Shown here: positions 1-12,200 of the stretch, in pieces
Layout of the letters: each line of letters opens with the position of its first letter
How positions within the stretch are numbered: the first letter of the stretch is position 1
Source of the DNA: Epiperipatus broadwayi
Taxonomy: Eukaryota > Onychophora > Udeonychophora > Euonychophora > Peripatidae
NCBI GenBank assembly: GCA_028023455.1
Contig: JAQFVV010006215.1
Span: forward strand, 11,945,473-12,009,472
Direction of reading: 5' to 3'
DNA: 64,000 bases
Position numbers and translations under genes: made by a program
The notes under the pieces: generated by a model
The model's database searches: none
What the model saw: the letters and a program-made list of their open reading frames with translations, nothing else
Told to the model about the DNA's origin: nothing

Positions 1-529
1 AAATTTCTTTATGATAATATAATGTCAGATATGGTTGAGTTTTAAAATTCATTTTGATTACTAGGCATTTCTTCACGTGATATAATATCGGATCTTACTG
101 CCTGCTTGGACTGCTCAGGAGCGACTGACTCTCTCCACCTAATAGATAGCACATATGGTCCCCTTTCAGCCAATTAAACTACCCCCCTACAAGCTATTGC
201 ATCAGCCTATAATAATTTAAAATATACTTTATACATTCCTTAATTTTATTTGTTATAAAGTATACTTTTTTAATCATGGCAATTGTACAGTTTTCATCTT
301 AATTAATTAGAGCACCCATTATGCTTCATTATATTAGATAAAACCAACTTTTAATTTTTATCTTTAAAACAGATCAAAAGAACAAAAAATTTTTTTACCA
401 CAAAACATTCCTTTCCATTTTTTGTTCTTTTTATATATAAAAAAATAAATTACAATTTACCAAAACTTTTTCTTTATAATTACCAAAAACAAAATCCATT
501 ATAATGAAAATATAAAATTTGACATTATA

Positions 530-560
<31 letters not shown>

Positions 561-1217
561 AAAACATTTATTTAAAAATATCAAAAAAAAACATTTGTGG
601 ATACATATATCGGAACATTACAAATAAAACAAAAATGTTCCCAACATAAACAAAAGTCATTACAAACTTAAAACTATTCTTTATGTAGTTTTTTTTTTTT
701 TATAGATAAATTTTTTAATAATACAACACATACACTTGTACTGTGGGTGAAATGAGAATATAGTATAGACTAAACCCAGTTATTTACTTTACATATATAA
801 ACATTTATTCACTTGTTTTAATTACGATCTATTTGATTGATTTTATATTAAATTCTAATCTTTTAAAGATTAGCTGTGCTGAATTCTCAGCAACAGCCAT
901 TTTGTGCATGGATGTTATATACGTTCTGGCACAATATTTATACTAAGATTGCCATATAACTTTAAAAGGGTGATATAGTGCCAATGGCAAGGACCTGCTA
1001 GTGAATGGAATCATATCTAATGATCAACAGTTTATCAAAATGTATTTTACATGGCTAATATTCAAAATATTTATTAGTTCTGATGTGAAAAGATTTTATT
1101 ATTAAAAAGACTATGTACACCTTTTGGTTATATATTTATATTATGTGTATGTTATAAAACATTAATTATCCATAATTTTTTTATTTTTTTTAATTGTTTG
1201 TTTCATTTTTATTAAAG
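1..1217 (+). other. upstream intron sequence of the AHSA1-like gene
   Basis: AT-rich sequence with homopolymer runs and no coding exon that I can support. It ends in a T-rich tract followed by AG at 1216-1217, which reads as the splice acceptor of the exon at 1218. Earlier exons of the gene must lie mostly or wholly to the left of the window. Confidence 0.5.
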
Positions 1218-1445
1218 ATTCCATATAATAAAATAACTCTGAAATGGAGATCCAAAAATTGGCCTGATGGACACTATTCTACTGTTACTTTGGAAATGCA
1301 TCAGAAGGATGAATGTACAGATATAATAATGAAACAGACTGGAATCCCTGAAAATGATGTAGAACGCACTCAACAAGGATGGGAAAATTATTATTGGCAA
1401 AGCATAAAACAAACTTTTGGTTTTGGAGCCCGCCTCTTAAGATAA
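1218..1445 (+). CDS. AHSA1: AHSA1/Aha1-type activator of Hsp90 ATPase, terminal exon (partial)
   Basis: This exon encodes the last 75 residues of an Aha1-family co-chaperone, the cytosolic protein that binds Hsp90 and stimulates its ATPase. What is seen: in the acceptor frame the exon reads through LKWRSKNWPDGHYSTVTL and ends in a block with ERTQQGW, a YYW, and IKQTFGFGARLL before a TAA stop. What is known: vertebrate AHSA1 ends with the same pattern (a KWR..WP.GH strand, ERT.QGW, then the IKQTFG.GARL terminus), the end of the SRPBCC-fold C-terminal domain. The exon starts in phase 0 after AG at 1216-1217; an upstream ATG at 1194 is in the intron and is not the start. AATAAA signals at 1779-1784 and 1914-1919 are plausible 3' ends. 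The N-terminal domain and the rest of the C-terminal domain are outside the window. Family assignment is firm; the paralogue is less certain. Confidence 0.9.
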   Translation: MPYNKITLKWRSKNWPDGHYSTVTLEMHQKDECTDIIMKQTGIPENDVERTQQGWENYYWQSIKQTFGFGARLLR

Positions 1446-2254
1446 GGAAATGCCTTCAATTGCACAACTAAAAATTAAAAAGAAAGAATTAAGAATCTAT
1501 TTATTTGTAAAGTGTAAATTCTATTCCAGATATTAAATACTCCTTTTTTTGTTTTTGCTATTTAATACCATTTGTTATTGTTTTTGTTGTTTTTTTTTTT
1601 AAACTTTATAATCTTATTATTTGCATAAAAATTTAGTTCAAATTCATATGTTCAAACACAATTATGTTTATTAGATTAGCATTTTCTCCATCCATTTTGT
1701 CTGGCCTGTTTTTTTATTTTTAAAGTTCATATATATTTATATTATAGCATTATATTAATTATTGAATAGATTTTTTAAAATAAAACAAAATTTAAAAATT
1801 AATTGAAAAGATTGTCGCATATTACAATGATTATGAGATCATATTTTATCAAAAGGACTCAACTTTTTTTAAAAGATCTAATTTGTAAGTTAAATAACAT
1901 TGTAATAAGTCTCAATAAAAATAATGACAAGGTTTTTAAAGTGTAAATTAGAAATTTGATATAGATTAATCAGAACGATGAATTTAAAACATCTGCACAC
2001 AATTTAAGATTAAATTGTTATAATTATGCTCAAATTGGCAAACATTAATGGATCTAAATTATGGGATTCAAAGAACATAACATCACTATTATTCTAAACT
2101 AGCATGATTACTTGATTAGCAAATAGTTAACCTGATGATTACTATCTTAAAAATGGTAGAACTCTCATAGAAATTTGGAAAGGAACATGTATTATTAAAC
2201 TAAATTACAAAATATTGTAAAATACTTATATATTTATATATTGTAACAGTATAT
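1446..2254 (+). other. 3' UTR and downstream flank of the AHSA1-like gene
   Basis: No coding sequence. It holds two AATAAA hexamers (1779-1784, 1914-1919) that could end the transcript. The base composition is so AT-rich that the hexamers alone are weak evidence. Confidence 0.4.
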
Positions 2255-2910
2255 TGTGCCCTAATGTTGGTTGCCATTTTGTAACAGTATATTGTTTACT
2301 CTTTTATTTATAACATGTAATTCATTTATGTCTCAGTTGGGCAAGTCATTTTATAATAGTAGATTGGTAGTTTGTATCTTATCCTCTTACGTTGGTCGCC
2401 ATCTGTAATGGTAGGTATTTTATGTTCATTTTATTTATAACTGATTATAGGTTAGTATCAAGTTATTTGGCAAACAATAAATAATGTCCATCAAGCCCTC
2501 AATTGGGAAAGCCAATTGTAACAATAGGTATCCATTTTTTACATCTATCTTTTTTACCTGGGTGCCACTAGGCTATTTAAACCTAGAAAAAGTCATGTTG
2601 GGTAGCCATTTCTAAAGGTAAGTAGTTTGAACCCGAGTTGGTGCACCATTTATAATGATATATCAAGTTTAACATTTATAACAGTATGCAGTTTTCCCCT
2701 GTGTTGAGGGTAAATCATCTTCATAAACCCATAATTCTTATATAAATTCTAATATTGAAATAGTTTAAAATTAATGTTACACAAAATTCATACTTTTTAT
2801 TTTCTTAGCTATAGATGAGATCAAGTTGAGTGGCAATTTTATAGTGATAGTCACTAGTACATGATCATCAAAAGTCCACATTTGAGTAGCCAACTTCTTA
2901 TACTAGTCTT
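2255..2910. repeat. degenerate tandem repeat with a GTTGGxxGCCATTT core
   Basis: About eight to ten imperfect copies of a motif resembling GTTGGTTGCCATTTTGTAAC recur, for example near 2262, 2333, 2391, 2500, 2597, 2637 and 2826, at irregular spacings of roughly 40-110 bp. Several copies are followed by a GTA-rich segment such as CAGTATATTG or GGTAGGTATT. It looks like an old, decayed minisatellite or satellite fragment rather than a gene. Confidence 0.5.
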
Positions 2911-5900
2911 TATAGATCGTATTTAATCATTCAATATAATAAGTCTTCATAATTCATTAAATCTTAATAGATCATCAATGATTATCATACCTCTATGCTA
3001 GCTTACAAACAACAAACAAAATGAAAACTAAACTATCATTTGTAATGAACATCATGATGATGACGATAATGCTCTCAGTCACAGCTCTATAACCAATATC
3101 ACAAGTAACATAAATCACATCTGTTCTTAATTTCAAACTGATGTATAGTGCTATTGTATGCAGCAATATATTATAACAATCTTCAATAGCCCATTTAATA
3201 CTTTGATGACAATAGACCAATATACATGGCCACTTTTAAATCATATTATGTAGCTTCCTTTCTTGAGTTATTTATTAAACTATTACTATATATTCTAACT
3301 ATGTTTTAAGATTAGAATATACCCGCAACATTGATTACCAGGCTAATTTCCATAAGAAAATTAATCAACCTTCTTCAATCCAAAAGAATCTAATTTTATT
3401 ATAAGTGATTTATTGATACAAACAGAAAACTCATCTAATAACTGATAAAGCTTGGTCATATTTAATGATAATAACAGCAACAATAAATATAATCCTTAAA
3501 CTATGTTCTATGAGTGGAATCCACTGATGATGATGATGCTGACTAAGCTATTTTACAAGTAAAACAAACAAACCTCTTTAATCAAAGAATTGAATTTTTA
3601 TTATTAGTTATTAATATACATTGTAATATATATATATAAATCAATAGATTGGTTACATTTAATGATAACTACAACAAACATAATCTTTCCTCCTTCCCCT
3701 AAATGAATTTAAACTCTATCATTAATAGCATATAATATGATATTTAAATGTTGATGTATTTAGTAGGTGTAAAGATGTCACAGATCATGAAAAACTTATG
3801 CCCTATAATTTAAAAACAATAATCGAGAAATAGGTAGAGAAAATTTATTTAAATTATAAAGATAGGAATATCTAAAGAGAGATCTGTTTCTAATAAGTCT
3901 CATAGTTAGTTCTTACTATAATAAATTTTTACCCTCATCTTTTTTCTGGATTTGTACATTTATATTGAACCCTTACCCAAGCATGCATATAGTATTATGT
4001 GTGTTATTTCTCCAATATTAATAAACTTTTTATTCGACCTTTAAATATAATAATAAGAATATAAAAAAAAAAAAAGTTTTTTTTTTTCTTGATACCAATA
4101 TTAACAAAAAGGAACAACATTTTATGAAACAAAAAAAAAACATATATAAATGATTACATATAATGATTATTATAAAGTAACAAATTAATCTTCATATAGT
4201 CGATATTCATCATTAGTGAAAACCCTCTTTTTTAATAACCTATGCTTATTTTAATGCTTTTGAGAGAGAAAAATGGATATTAAAAATAATAAAAAAGAAT
4301 TGTTCAAAGTTATTAAAAAATTTTATTTTACTAAGCATTTCTTCTTTTTTAATGTAGAAACCATTTCAGTTTAATGAATTTTACTCAAAATAAGGCTTGT
4401 TCAAGATTAGAAATTTGAATTTTGCTACACATTTATTTGACACTCATAGATATATTATAGCAGTTTATCTGGAAAAGTTCCTTTTTAAGTTTGGCTTGTA
4501 ATTTTTCTCTTTTATTTTACTGCGATGAGAATGATGTTGCATAGTCTGCATTTCTTTAGGGACACTTCTCTAGTATTGCGATGGGTTCCTCATTTTTTTC
4601 TTTTCCTCTTCTGCTCTGTGTATAGATATGATAGTAGATAAATGGATATTTTTTTTTTCTTCATATACTTATTGCATTTCATTTGAATCCATCAACAGAA
4701 GACAAATTAATGATAAGGCTACAATCCTCTGGTCTTTAGAGATCAGTCATAGAATTTTTTTTTTGCTTCTCTAGTTAAAATTTAGATGTGCCAGCCTTCT
4801 TGGCCAATCCCCCAGACTGTCCAACAAAAGTAGATGATTCTAGCACCGCATTTTGTTGTAGAATCTTCTCCAATATATATAAAAAATAATAATGCCTGTT
4901 GATTCTAACTAAAAAAAAAAAATCTCTTTTCTCTAAATATATATGTGGGCTTCAGTAACATCACAACACCCGTTATGTGTAAAAAGTTTCCTTTTTATCT
5001 GTGCAGCTGCAATGTAACTATATGATCTTTTTTTTTCTTCAAAATTCATTCTTTGGGTGGTCTACTAAGTAATAACATTTCTTATTAATTTTAAACTGCT
5101 TACTAATGAGTCTCTTTGTCTCTCCCACTTTTCTAACATTGAAGTTCTTTGATCTTTAGAATTGACTATCTATTTTAATTTTTTTAAAATTGACCATCTC
5201 TCTCTTTTTTAACACTTAAAAAATTCGACTTAAACAATAAATAAAAAAAGAGCTTTTTACACAGAAAATATGAATTTATAAAAAAACTTTAATATGTATT
5301 CCAATGTTTAAAGCTGTGTTCCCATATTCACATATGTAAAACCCTCATAACAAATAAAAGCAAAGATAGAAAAGAAAATGTATATTGAATTAAAGCAAAT
5401 TAAACTAGTATGAAAAGCTAAAGATTATGTGTATTATTAGGAATAAACATCATAGACTAAATTAGTAATAAAAAGCATTAAAAAATACTATTAATAATGA
5501 AAGAGCAAAATTTATAATTTATTAGATATAAATGAAATGGAAAAATTAATAAGTTGACTTAGAAAAAAAATAATGTATAGAGTCTATGTCTACAGACAAT
5601 TATCTATATATGCTTAAGAACTAACTCTTAAATATAAATATGCTTGATATATAAACCTACTAAGCTAAGTCACAATCGTGAATATATCCAAAATTTACAA
5701 CTAAGACAATAGTTTCTTATATCCCTATTAAAACTATTTTTCATTAGATTGTTAAAATATTCAAAATATATACATTGTCCTCTTCATTAGTTAAAACTTC
5801 AGCAATCTTTTGTTTCCCATTCTATGCCTAATATTTTCATAATGTATTCCTCCTTTAATTCACTTATCTTCTTCCCTTTATAATTTTAGTTTCTCTATAG

Positions 5901-6008
5901 ATATCTAATATAACTAACTATTATTTGACAGATAAAAAAAAGCCCCTCTCCTTCTGGAGTCCTTGAGGTTGGTGATATGGGGTTTTAACTCAACACCCTA
6001 AAATATAG
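2911..6008. other. AT-rich intergenic sequence, one weak coding-like tract
   Basis: Mostly low-complexity AT-rich DNA with cryptic GAT/TAA repeats. The minus strand between about 5165 and 4440 contains short frames with non-random residue content, broken by stops; it is listed separately. Confidence 0.4.
4440..5165 (-). pseudogene. possible decayed coding tract, unidentified
   Basis: On the minus strand a frame from about 5163 reads MLEKWERQRDSLVSSLKLIR, then two adjacent stops, then a further stretch ending near a HNGCCDVTEAH motif. A later frame near 4870-4790 reads LEKILQQNAVLESSTFVG followed by QSGGLAKKAG and a stop. The mix of G, A, W and charged residues differs from the K/N/I/Y/F-rich background ORFs of this window, which hints at a former protein. 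I do not recognise the family. Stops and frame changes argue against a working gene. Low confidence. Confidence 0.25.
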
Positions 6009-6249
6009 ATCCATTAAATAAAGAAATATTAACTTTTGATGTTACTAAGATACTATCAATTATTACTAATTGACAATTACTGAAGCAAAGCAAGTTTTTT
6101 CTCATAATAGTTTTTTTTTTTGTTGAGGGTCTTTAAAGCAAAAGAGCTATTATGAGAAAAAACTTGCTTTGTCTCACGGATTGTCAATTGTAATAATTGA
6201 TAGTTTCTTAGTAACATCAAAAGTTAAAGCATTTCTCTATTTAATGGAT
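6009..6249. mobile_element. foldback (long inverted-repeat) MITE-like element
   Basis: The two halves are inverted copies of each other: 6009-6112 pairs with about 6150-6249 across a T-rich spacer. The arm includes the blocks CTATTATGAGAAAAAACTTG, AATTGTCAAT, TAATAATTGATAG and TAACATCAAAAGTTAA. A few mismatches and one small indel distinguish the arms. No coding capacity, and I could not fix a target-site duplication. It could be a MITE or a local inverted duplication. Confidence 0.65.
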
Positions 6250-9200
6250 ATTATCTCCTTATATCTATATAACAAAATCCATATAAACATTTAATTCAAT
6301 ATATATATTGTAACCATTTCTACATGAATAATAAGAATGCGTACATGAAAATAATGTTAAAATAAAATATTACTTCCTTAAAATCAATCTGGTTAGCGTG
6401 AAACAGTAAATCTAAGGAAGGTCACAAAGTTTCCATGAAGATAATAACTTCTAGTGTCAACATCAGTTAAACTAACTTTAAAATCCATAGCAAAATACTA
6501 TTAGATAAATTTAATATTTGTAAACCAATAAATAATTAATAATCAGGTCTATGAAATGAATATGGAATTCGAATTATGAATTAGGTGATAAATAGATGAT
6601 GAAAATAAATAATAATTAAATAATGAAAATGAATGAGCTTAAGAGAAAGAAAATGTGTTAGGATAATGAATGATTGAGATGATAGAATAGGAGCCGATGA
6701 AGGATGAATCAATTATGATGATGAATTAAGATAAAATGAAGTAGAAGAAAGAAAAATCAAGATGAAATATGAGAACAATGTTGATGGAAAATGAGATCCT
6801 GAACTATAAACTAATACTGTACTAATAACAGTAAAATAAAATAAAGTATGAATTCTAAGCTTGATGAAACCGGAATATTTAACCATGAAGTTAAACTATA
6901 TGTTTTAAAAATTAGAAAAGAAATTTACATTTTAGAGTTATACAAATTCAATTAAACTGTGAAGATAAACATAACTCAAACCAAAGCACAATAAATAACT
7001 TTAAACATAAAAAATTACCATAAATTCAAAATTACAATTGTGAATTAGTAATTTACTTTTCTCAGTATTCAAATAACTTAAATATTATCATTTTACAAGA
7101 TATACTTGGGTCCGTGAGAGGTATTTTGCCACTATCCAAATATAACAAAACAGCTCATAAAACAAAATAGAATTAATAAAGAATATTCAGCAATACCAAT
7201 AGTAATATGAACTTTAAGCTTTATGAAGTACAAATAAATTATTAATAAAGTAAACACAATAACTTACAAACTTTTTTTTATTAAATAATTATGGGCAATG
7301 TGATCAAGATTAGTAAATAATGTGTCTTATGGTTCAAATAAATAGGTTATTCCAAAACCAATAGATCATTAAAATGTTTAAAATAAGACATGGGCTTAAA
7401 TCCACAATGTTCTGATCAATAAGCCACAAATTTTACATGTACTTTAAATGTAAAAGTTTACCAAAATCATTGTGATATAGTAATGTGTAATATAATATAC
7501 TACATATGACTTTAAAACAAAATAATGTGTTGACAGCAATAACAATAATAATATGGTTGATGATTAGCAATAAGACCCCAGACAAATATATTTTCAAATC
7601 GATTTATTTACACTATTTACAACTTTTTAAAATAATAAATAATTGAAAACATATCTTTTAGAAACAATTTATAAAACAAGGTATATTTCATTTAGGTACA
7701 GGTGTATCCCCTTTAAATTTACTAACAGTTTTAATGCACTGATAAGTCTAGTAACATAACCTCTATTTATAGTATGCTAATGAGAGCATTAAAAGATGAC
7801 TAAATTTTATTAATCAGTAATATGATAATGGCAATTATCATATAAAGCACAAATAATTATTACTGTTTAACATGAAATTTGTTACATAAATATGAAAACA
7901 GACACCAGAAGTCAAATATATACAGGATACTAAACCTTGCTTATGCCCATAAAATAATCATTCTAACTATTGAAATCTTACCGAACCATTGTTGGACTGC
8001 TGCTTGATGGAAATAAAATGGCATTGCACATATGTATCTCATTATGCCATATATAAGATAAGTTTTAAAATTATTAGTAAGTTTTGTTGGTTTGTTTGTA
8101 ATCTGTTGGCAAGGTACCACAGTACAGTACATACATCATTTTATTTAGCTAAACATTAGATAAATAAGTGTCCCTGAAGCTAACTATCTTATCATTGCCA
8201 TATAATTTTAAAACACCAAGAATTTTACTATACATGTTAGAAAATAACTAGATATCATCATGAGGGATCAGACAAAAAGAGGCTCTTCAAAACAACATAT
8301 AGTATAATATGGCAGATTCCAATACCTTTTTCCTAGGTATGAAATGAGTGAACATCTTTTCAACATGGAAACTGCATGCCATGAAAATAATCATCTAGGG
8401 ATTAAACTATGCTAGTTGAGCATTAACTAATCAGCCTCGACAATATCCTCTCATGGAATAAGCAATGGGAGAGTATACTCCATCTACCCATGCAAAATAT
8501 CAATGATACAATATTTGATGAAATTATGTTTCTCACACTTATCAAATGGAAACTAGCACAAATCCTCATCACAACAATGGCAAGATAAAATAATTCTCAC
8601 AGTAAAAGATAAATATCCTACTTTACACAATGCATACAGTAAATAATGTATGAAGCCAACAAAGATACTGTAAGTCAAACGGCTATAAAATATTTTTAAA
8701 AGCATAATAAACTGCAATGATAAGAAACACAGTCAATGAAAAATAGCATAAACTCTACAAACTAAAGTGGTTATATTGAATTATAGGCAAAATATAATAA
8801 TGATATAAAATGAATGTATTGCTACTTATATGGCAACTCCATATAATAAGATAATTGTGTCATTATAAGTAAATACAATACTTCTGATGAGTTATTCTGT
8901 CTGTTTACCCATAAACAGAATATCAATAAACTATTCTAATAACTATAAGAGATTAGTATCTCTATATCTAGACAAACTTTATTTAATATTAAATTTTAAA
9001 CCAACCAATAAAAAAAAATGTATATAATTTTACCTTAATCTATTTTCAGAGTAATTGCATATTTATATCATATAAATTATAAATACCTTAATAATATATC
9101 CAAAATTAATATAAAATAATAATAAACATGAACAATAAAAAAATCATTTTATTTCATTCCCCTAGTCCATAATTTTAATTCCTTCGCTGTGAGCTGACTG

Positions 9201-12200
9201 ATGAGGGAAAATGACATCATTGTCAGCCGGTACAATATTTTATAATGCAATGCATCCATATTTTTTTTATCCTGATAAAGTAAAACAAAATAAAACACTC
9301 AAGATTTTATGGTAACAAAATAACAGTATAATAGTTCTTATAAATATTTTCTGCAGAATTTTGGATCTCTTGTTTTTTTTTTTTTTAAACTAATTGTAAT
9401 TTCAATAATATGCTCAATTGTGATAACAAAAGCAAACTTTTGTAAAAGCATTTATTATTATTATCCATGGTAATATATTATAATATTTAAAAATGATTCC
9501 AGCATTTTAAAACATTTTAAGATCTTTTTATTAATACTTGAAACTAATACTCGCTTCAGCGTTCCATAATAGTAATTGGAAAATTATTTATTTATTCTTT
9601 TTCTATCAGTAATTCTAAATAATTTTTTTTAATAATACTGTGATCAAATGTCAATATTTTCTTCTATCAAGATTTGCATTAAATATATATTCAATTTAAA
9701 TGTATATTAGACATTCTTGGTATTTATCAATATGATAAAAGTATTCTAATATTCAATTTAATAAAGAAGCAAATCAGCGTTAAAAAAATTATCAGAACAT
9801 TTTTCCTTTTTTTTTTTGCCATTCTAAATAACTCACGTATAACCTTTAAATGTATATAATGATTATAATATGTAGAATAAAATTTTATGCTTACAATTTC
9901 TTGTCTGGTTTCAGATTCGAAGTCCCTTTCAGTGAAGTACTTATTTTTTAAAATGGTTTCCATTATTCCTTTATGTGAAGTTCTGGTGATTATCAATTGA
10001 TAGATAAGTAGGTCAAAAATTCACAAGGAAATAAAGTTCTCTTCTCCATAATTTAAGAATCACAATATATTTTGATTCAGGTCAATTCAAATACAGTGTT
10101 ATTACTTTTTTAGTTCCTTCTTGGTTTCTTTAATTTGGTTATACTTCAGATGTTATTATCTTTCTTCTTATTCTCTTAATAATCCCCCCTCTACAAACTC
10201 TGTTATTTATATCTTTTATTAACAGATACAAAAAAAATAGACCAATGACAATGTGGTATGTACATATAATTAATATTTCTCCCCCTACATTCATTAATGA
10301 TAATTAATTAAGCTATTCAAGATTATTTTAAATCACAATAAAAATATGCTTAAGGATTGATTACACATATAAATTTAGAAGAGTTATAAATTTAAATCTT
10401 TCTAATTATTATTTAATAATAATAAAGTATTAAAACATATTTATACTTTAAAATGAATAATAACACTATTAAATTATCATTTTAATATTATTAAAAAATA
10501 GTCCACCTGACAAACTGCATATAATCTCATACACAACCTGCCAGAAGGCTTAATATATCATGAACAGTCTGAGTTTATCACTCATGAGATTCAATGATAA
10601 AATTTACTTAATTTTAAAATACAATTTGGCAACTACTATAACATATTAATATAAAACACTGATTTTAATTATTGTCAATTAAAATTTTTCACATTTGATC
10701 ACTTAAATAGGTCTTGACATAATCGAGCTCAACCACAAGGTTACAATACATTTATATATTGACTTAAATGAATGGCAATTGTAATATCAAAGCAAGGAAT
10801 TTAATTACACAATAGAATATAATCAAAAATAAAACTTTGTCATATGCTTATTGAGAGGAATCAACAGATATGGTGAAAGGATATAGCTATAAAAAAAATT
10901 GCTGAACAAATCGTTATAGAGCGCAATGCTTATGTAAATACCATTAACTACCAAAGTAATAAATGAGCATCAAAACAGAAGATTTATGGTTAAACTATTA
11001 CTTTAAACCACTAAGTTACATACGAACAATACATTGTGGTTCCATGAGCATAAATGAACTAAATATAATGCTATATAGATAGATGAATCACTGTTTTTCC
11101 AATTACTGCAAGAGTTTATGCTTGACAATTCCCAGACCTCAATCTTTTTTTTATGTTTAAATTCAACATATATTCTTTAAATTATATCTAGGATATTGGA
11201 AGAATTTTTTTCTACCTAAAGTTTAATTAGTAATTTATGATCTGACTACAATCTGCTTCTAATTTTTTGTTATTAAAACAAATCTATTATTGCGGAATGT
11301 CATGAATGTAATCAATATGATTTATATTAAATCCATCTGATAATATATGTAATTGACATTTTGCTTACTTAAAAAAAATTATTGGGAATAAATATATACT
11401 GAATTCACAAAAATTTAATCATTCTGTTTTTTTGTTCATTTCAGTCAACAGCATTTTCTTTTATTTTTAATTTTTTGGTATTCTAATTAGCAATTACTAA
11501 AAATTATATTGTTTACAAGTTTTACTAAATTCTGCCTACATTTTTTGTAAGCGTTAATTTTCTTTTTTATTTGATTGAGTTGTTGAAGCATGACTAAATC
11601 ATACAGTAATTTTGAATGTGTGACCACAGAATGAAATTTATAATCAGTCATTCACAGGATTATGCCAATAGTTGTCTTCCATGATAATATTCTTACTAAG
11701 AATTTAAGACATGACATTTCTTTCTTTAATTAGAAATTAACTAGTTCTAATCTAAAATGGCTCTATCTACTATAACTAATTCCTGTGATCCATTATCATC
11801 TCAACAGCAATGTTTTTCTCAGTTCACATTCTAGATTCCTATAATGATTTTGCAGCTTCCATTGTTTTTTTCTTGCATGAGACATTGTCAACTATATGTC
11901 CAAAGTGGCTTTAATTTAGCCAGGTCATACTCTTACTTTTTTTTTCGGGAACATGTCAAAAGTTTTCAGGCCTGAGGAAAATCACTTTATAATATTAATT
12001 GCTTTATTCCATCACAACACATTATTCACAATTTTTATTATAATATACAGAAATCGTTTACATTATAATTTGATTTATAACTAACAAACTTTCTGCAGTC
12101 ACAGTTTTTACTAATCATTCATTTAACTAGGTATTGTCATAATATTACTAGCCCAGATATAAACTTTAAACCCAAATTTATGTAATAATTAATCCAACTT

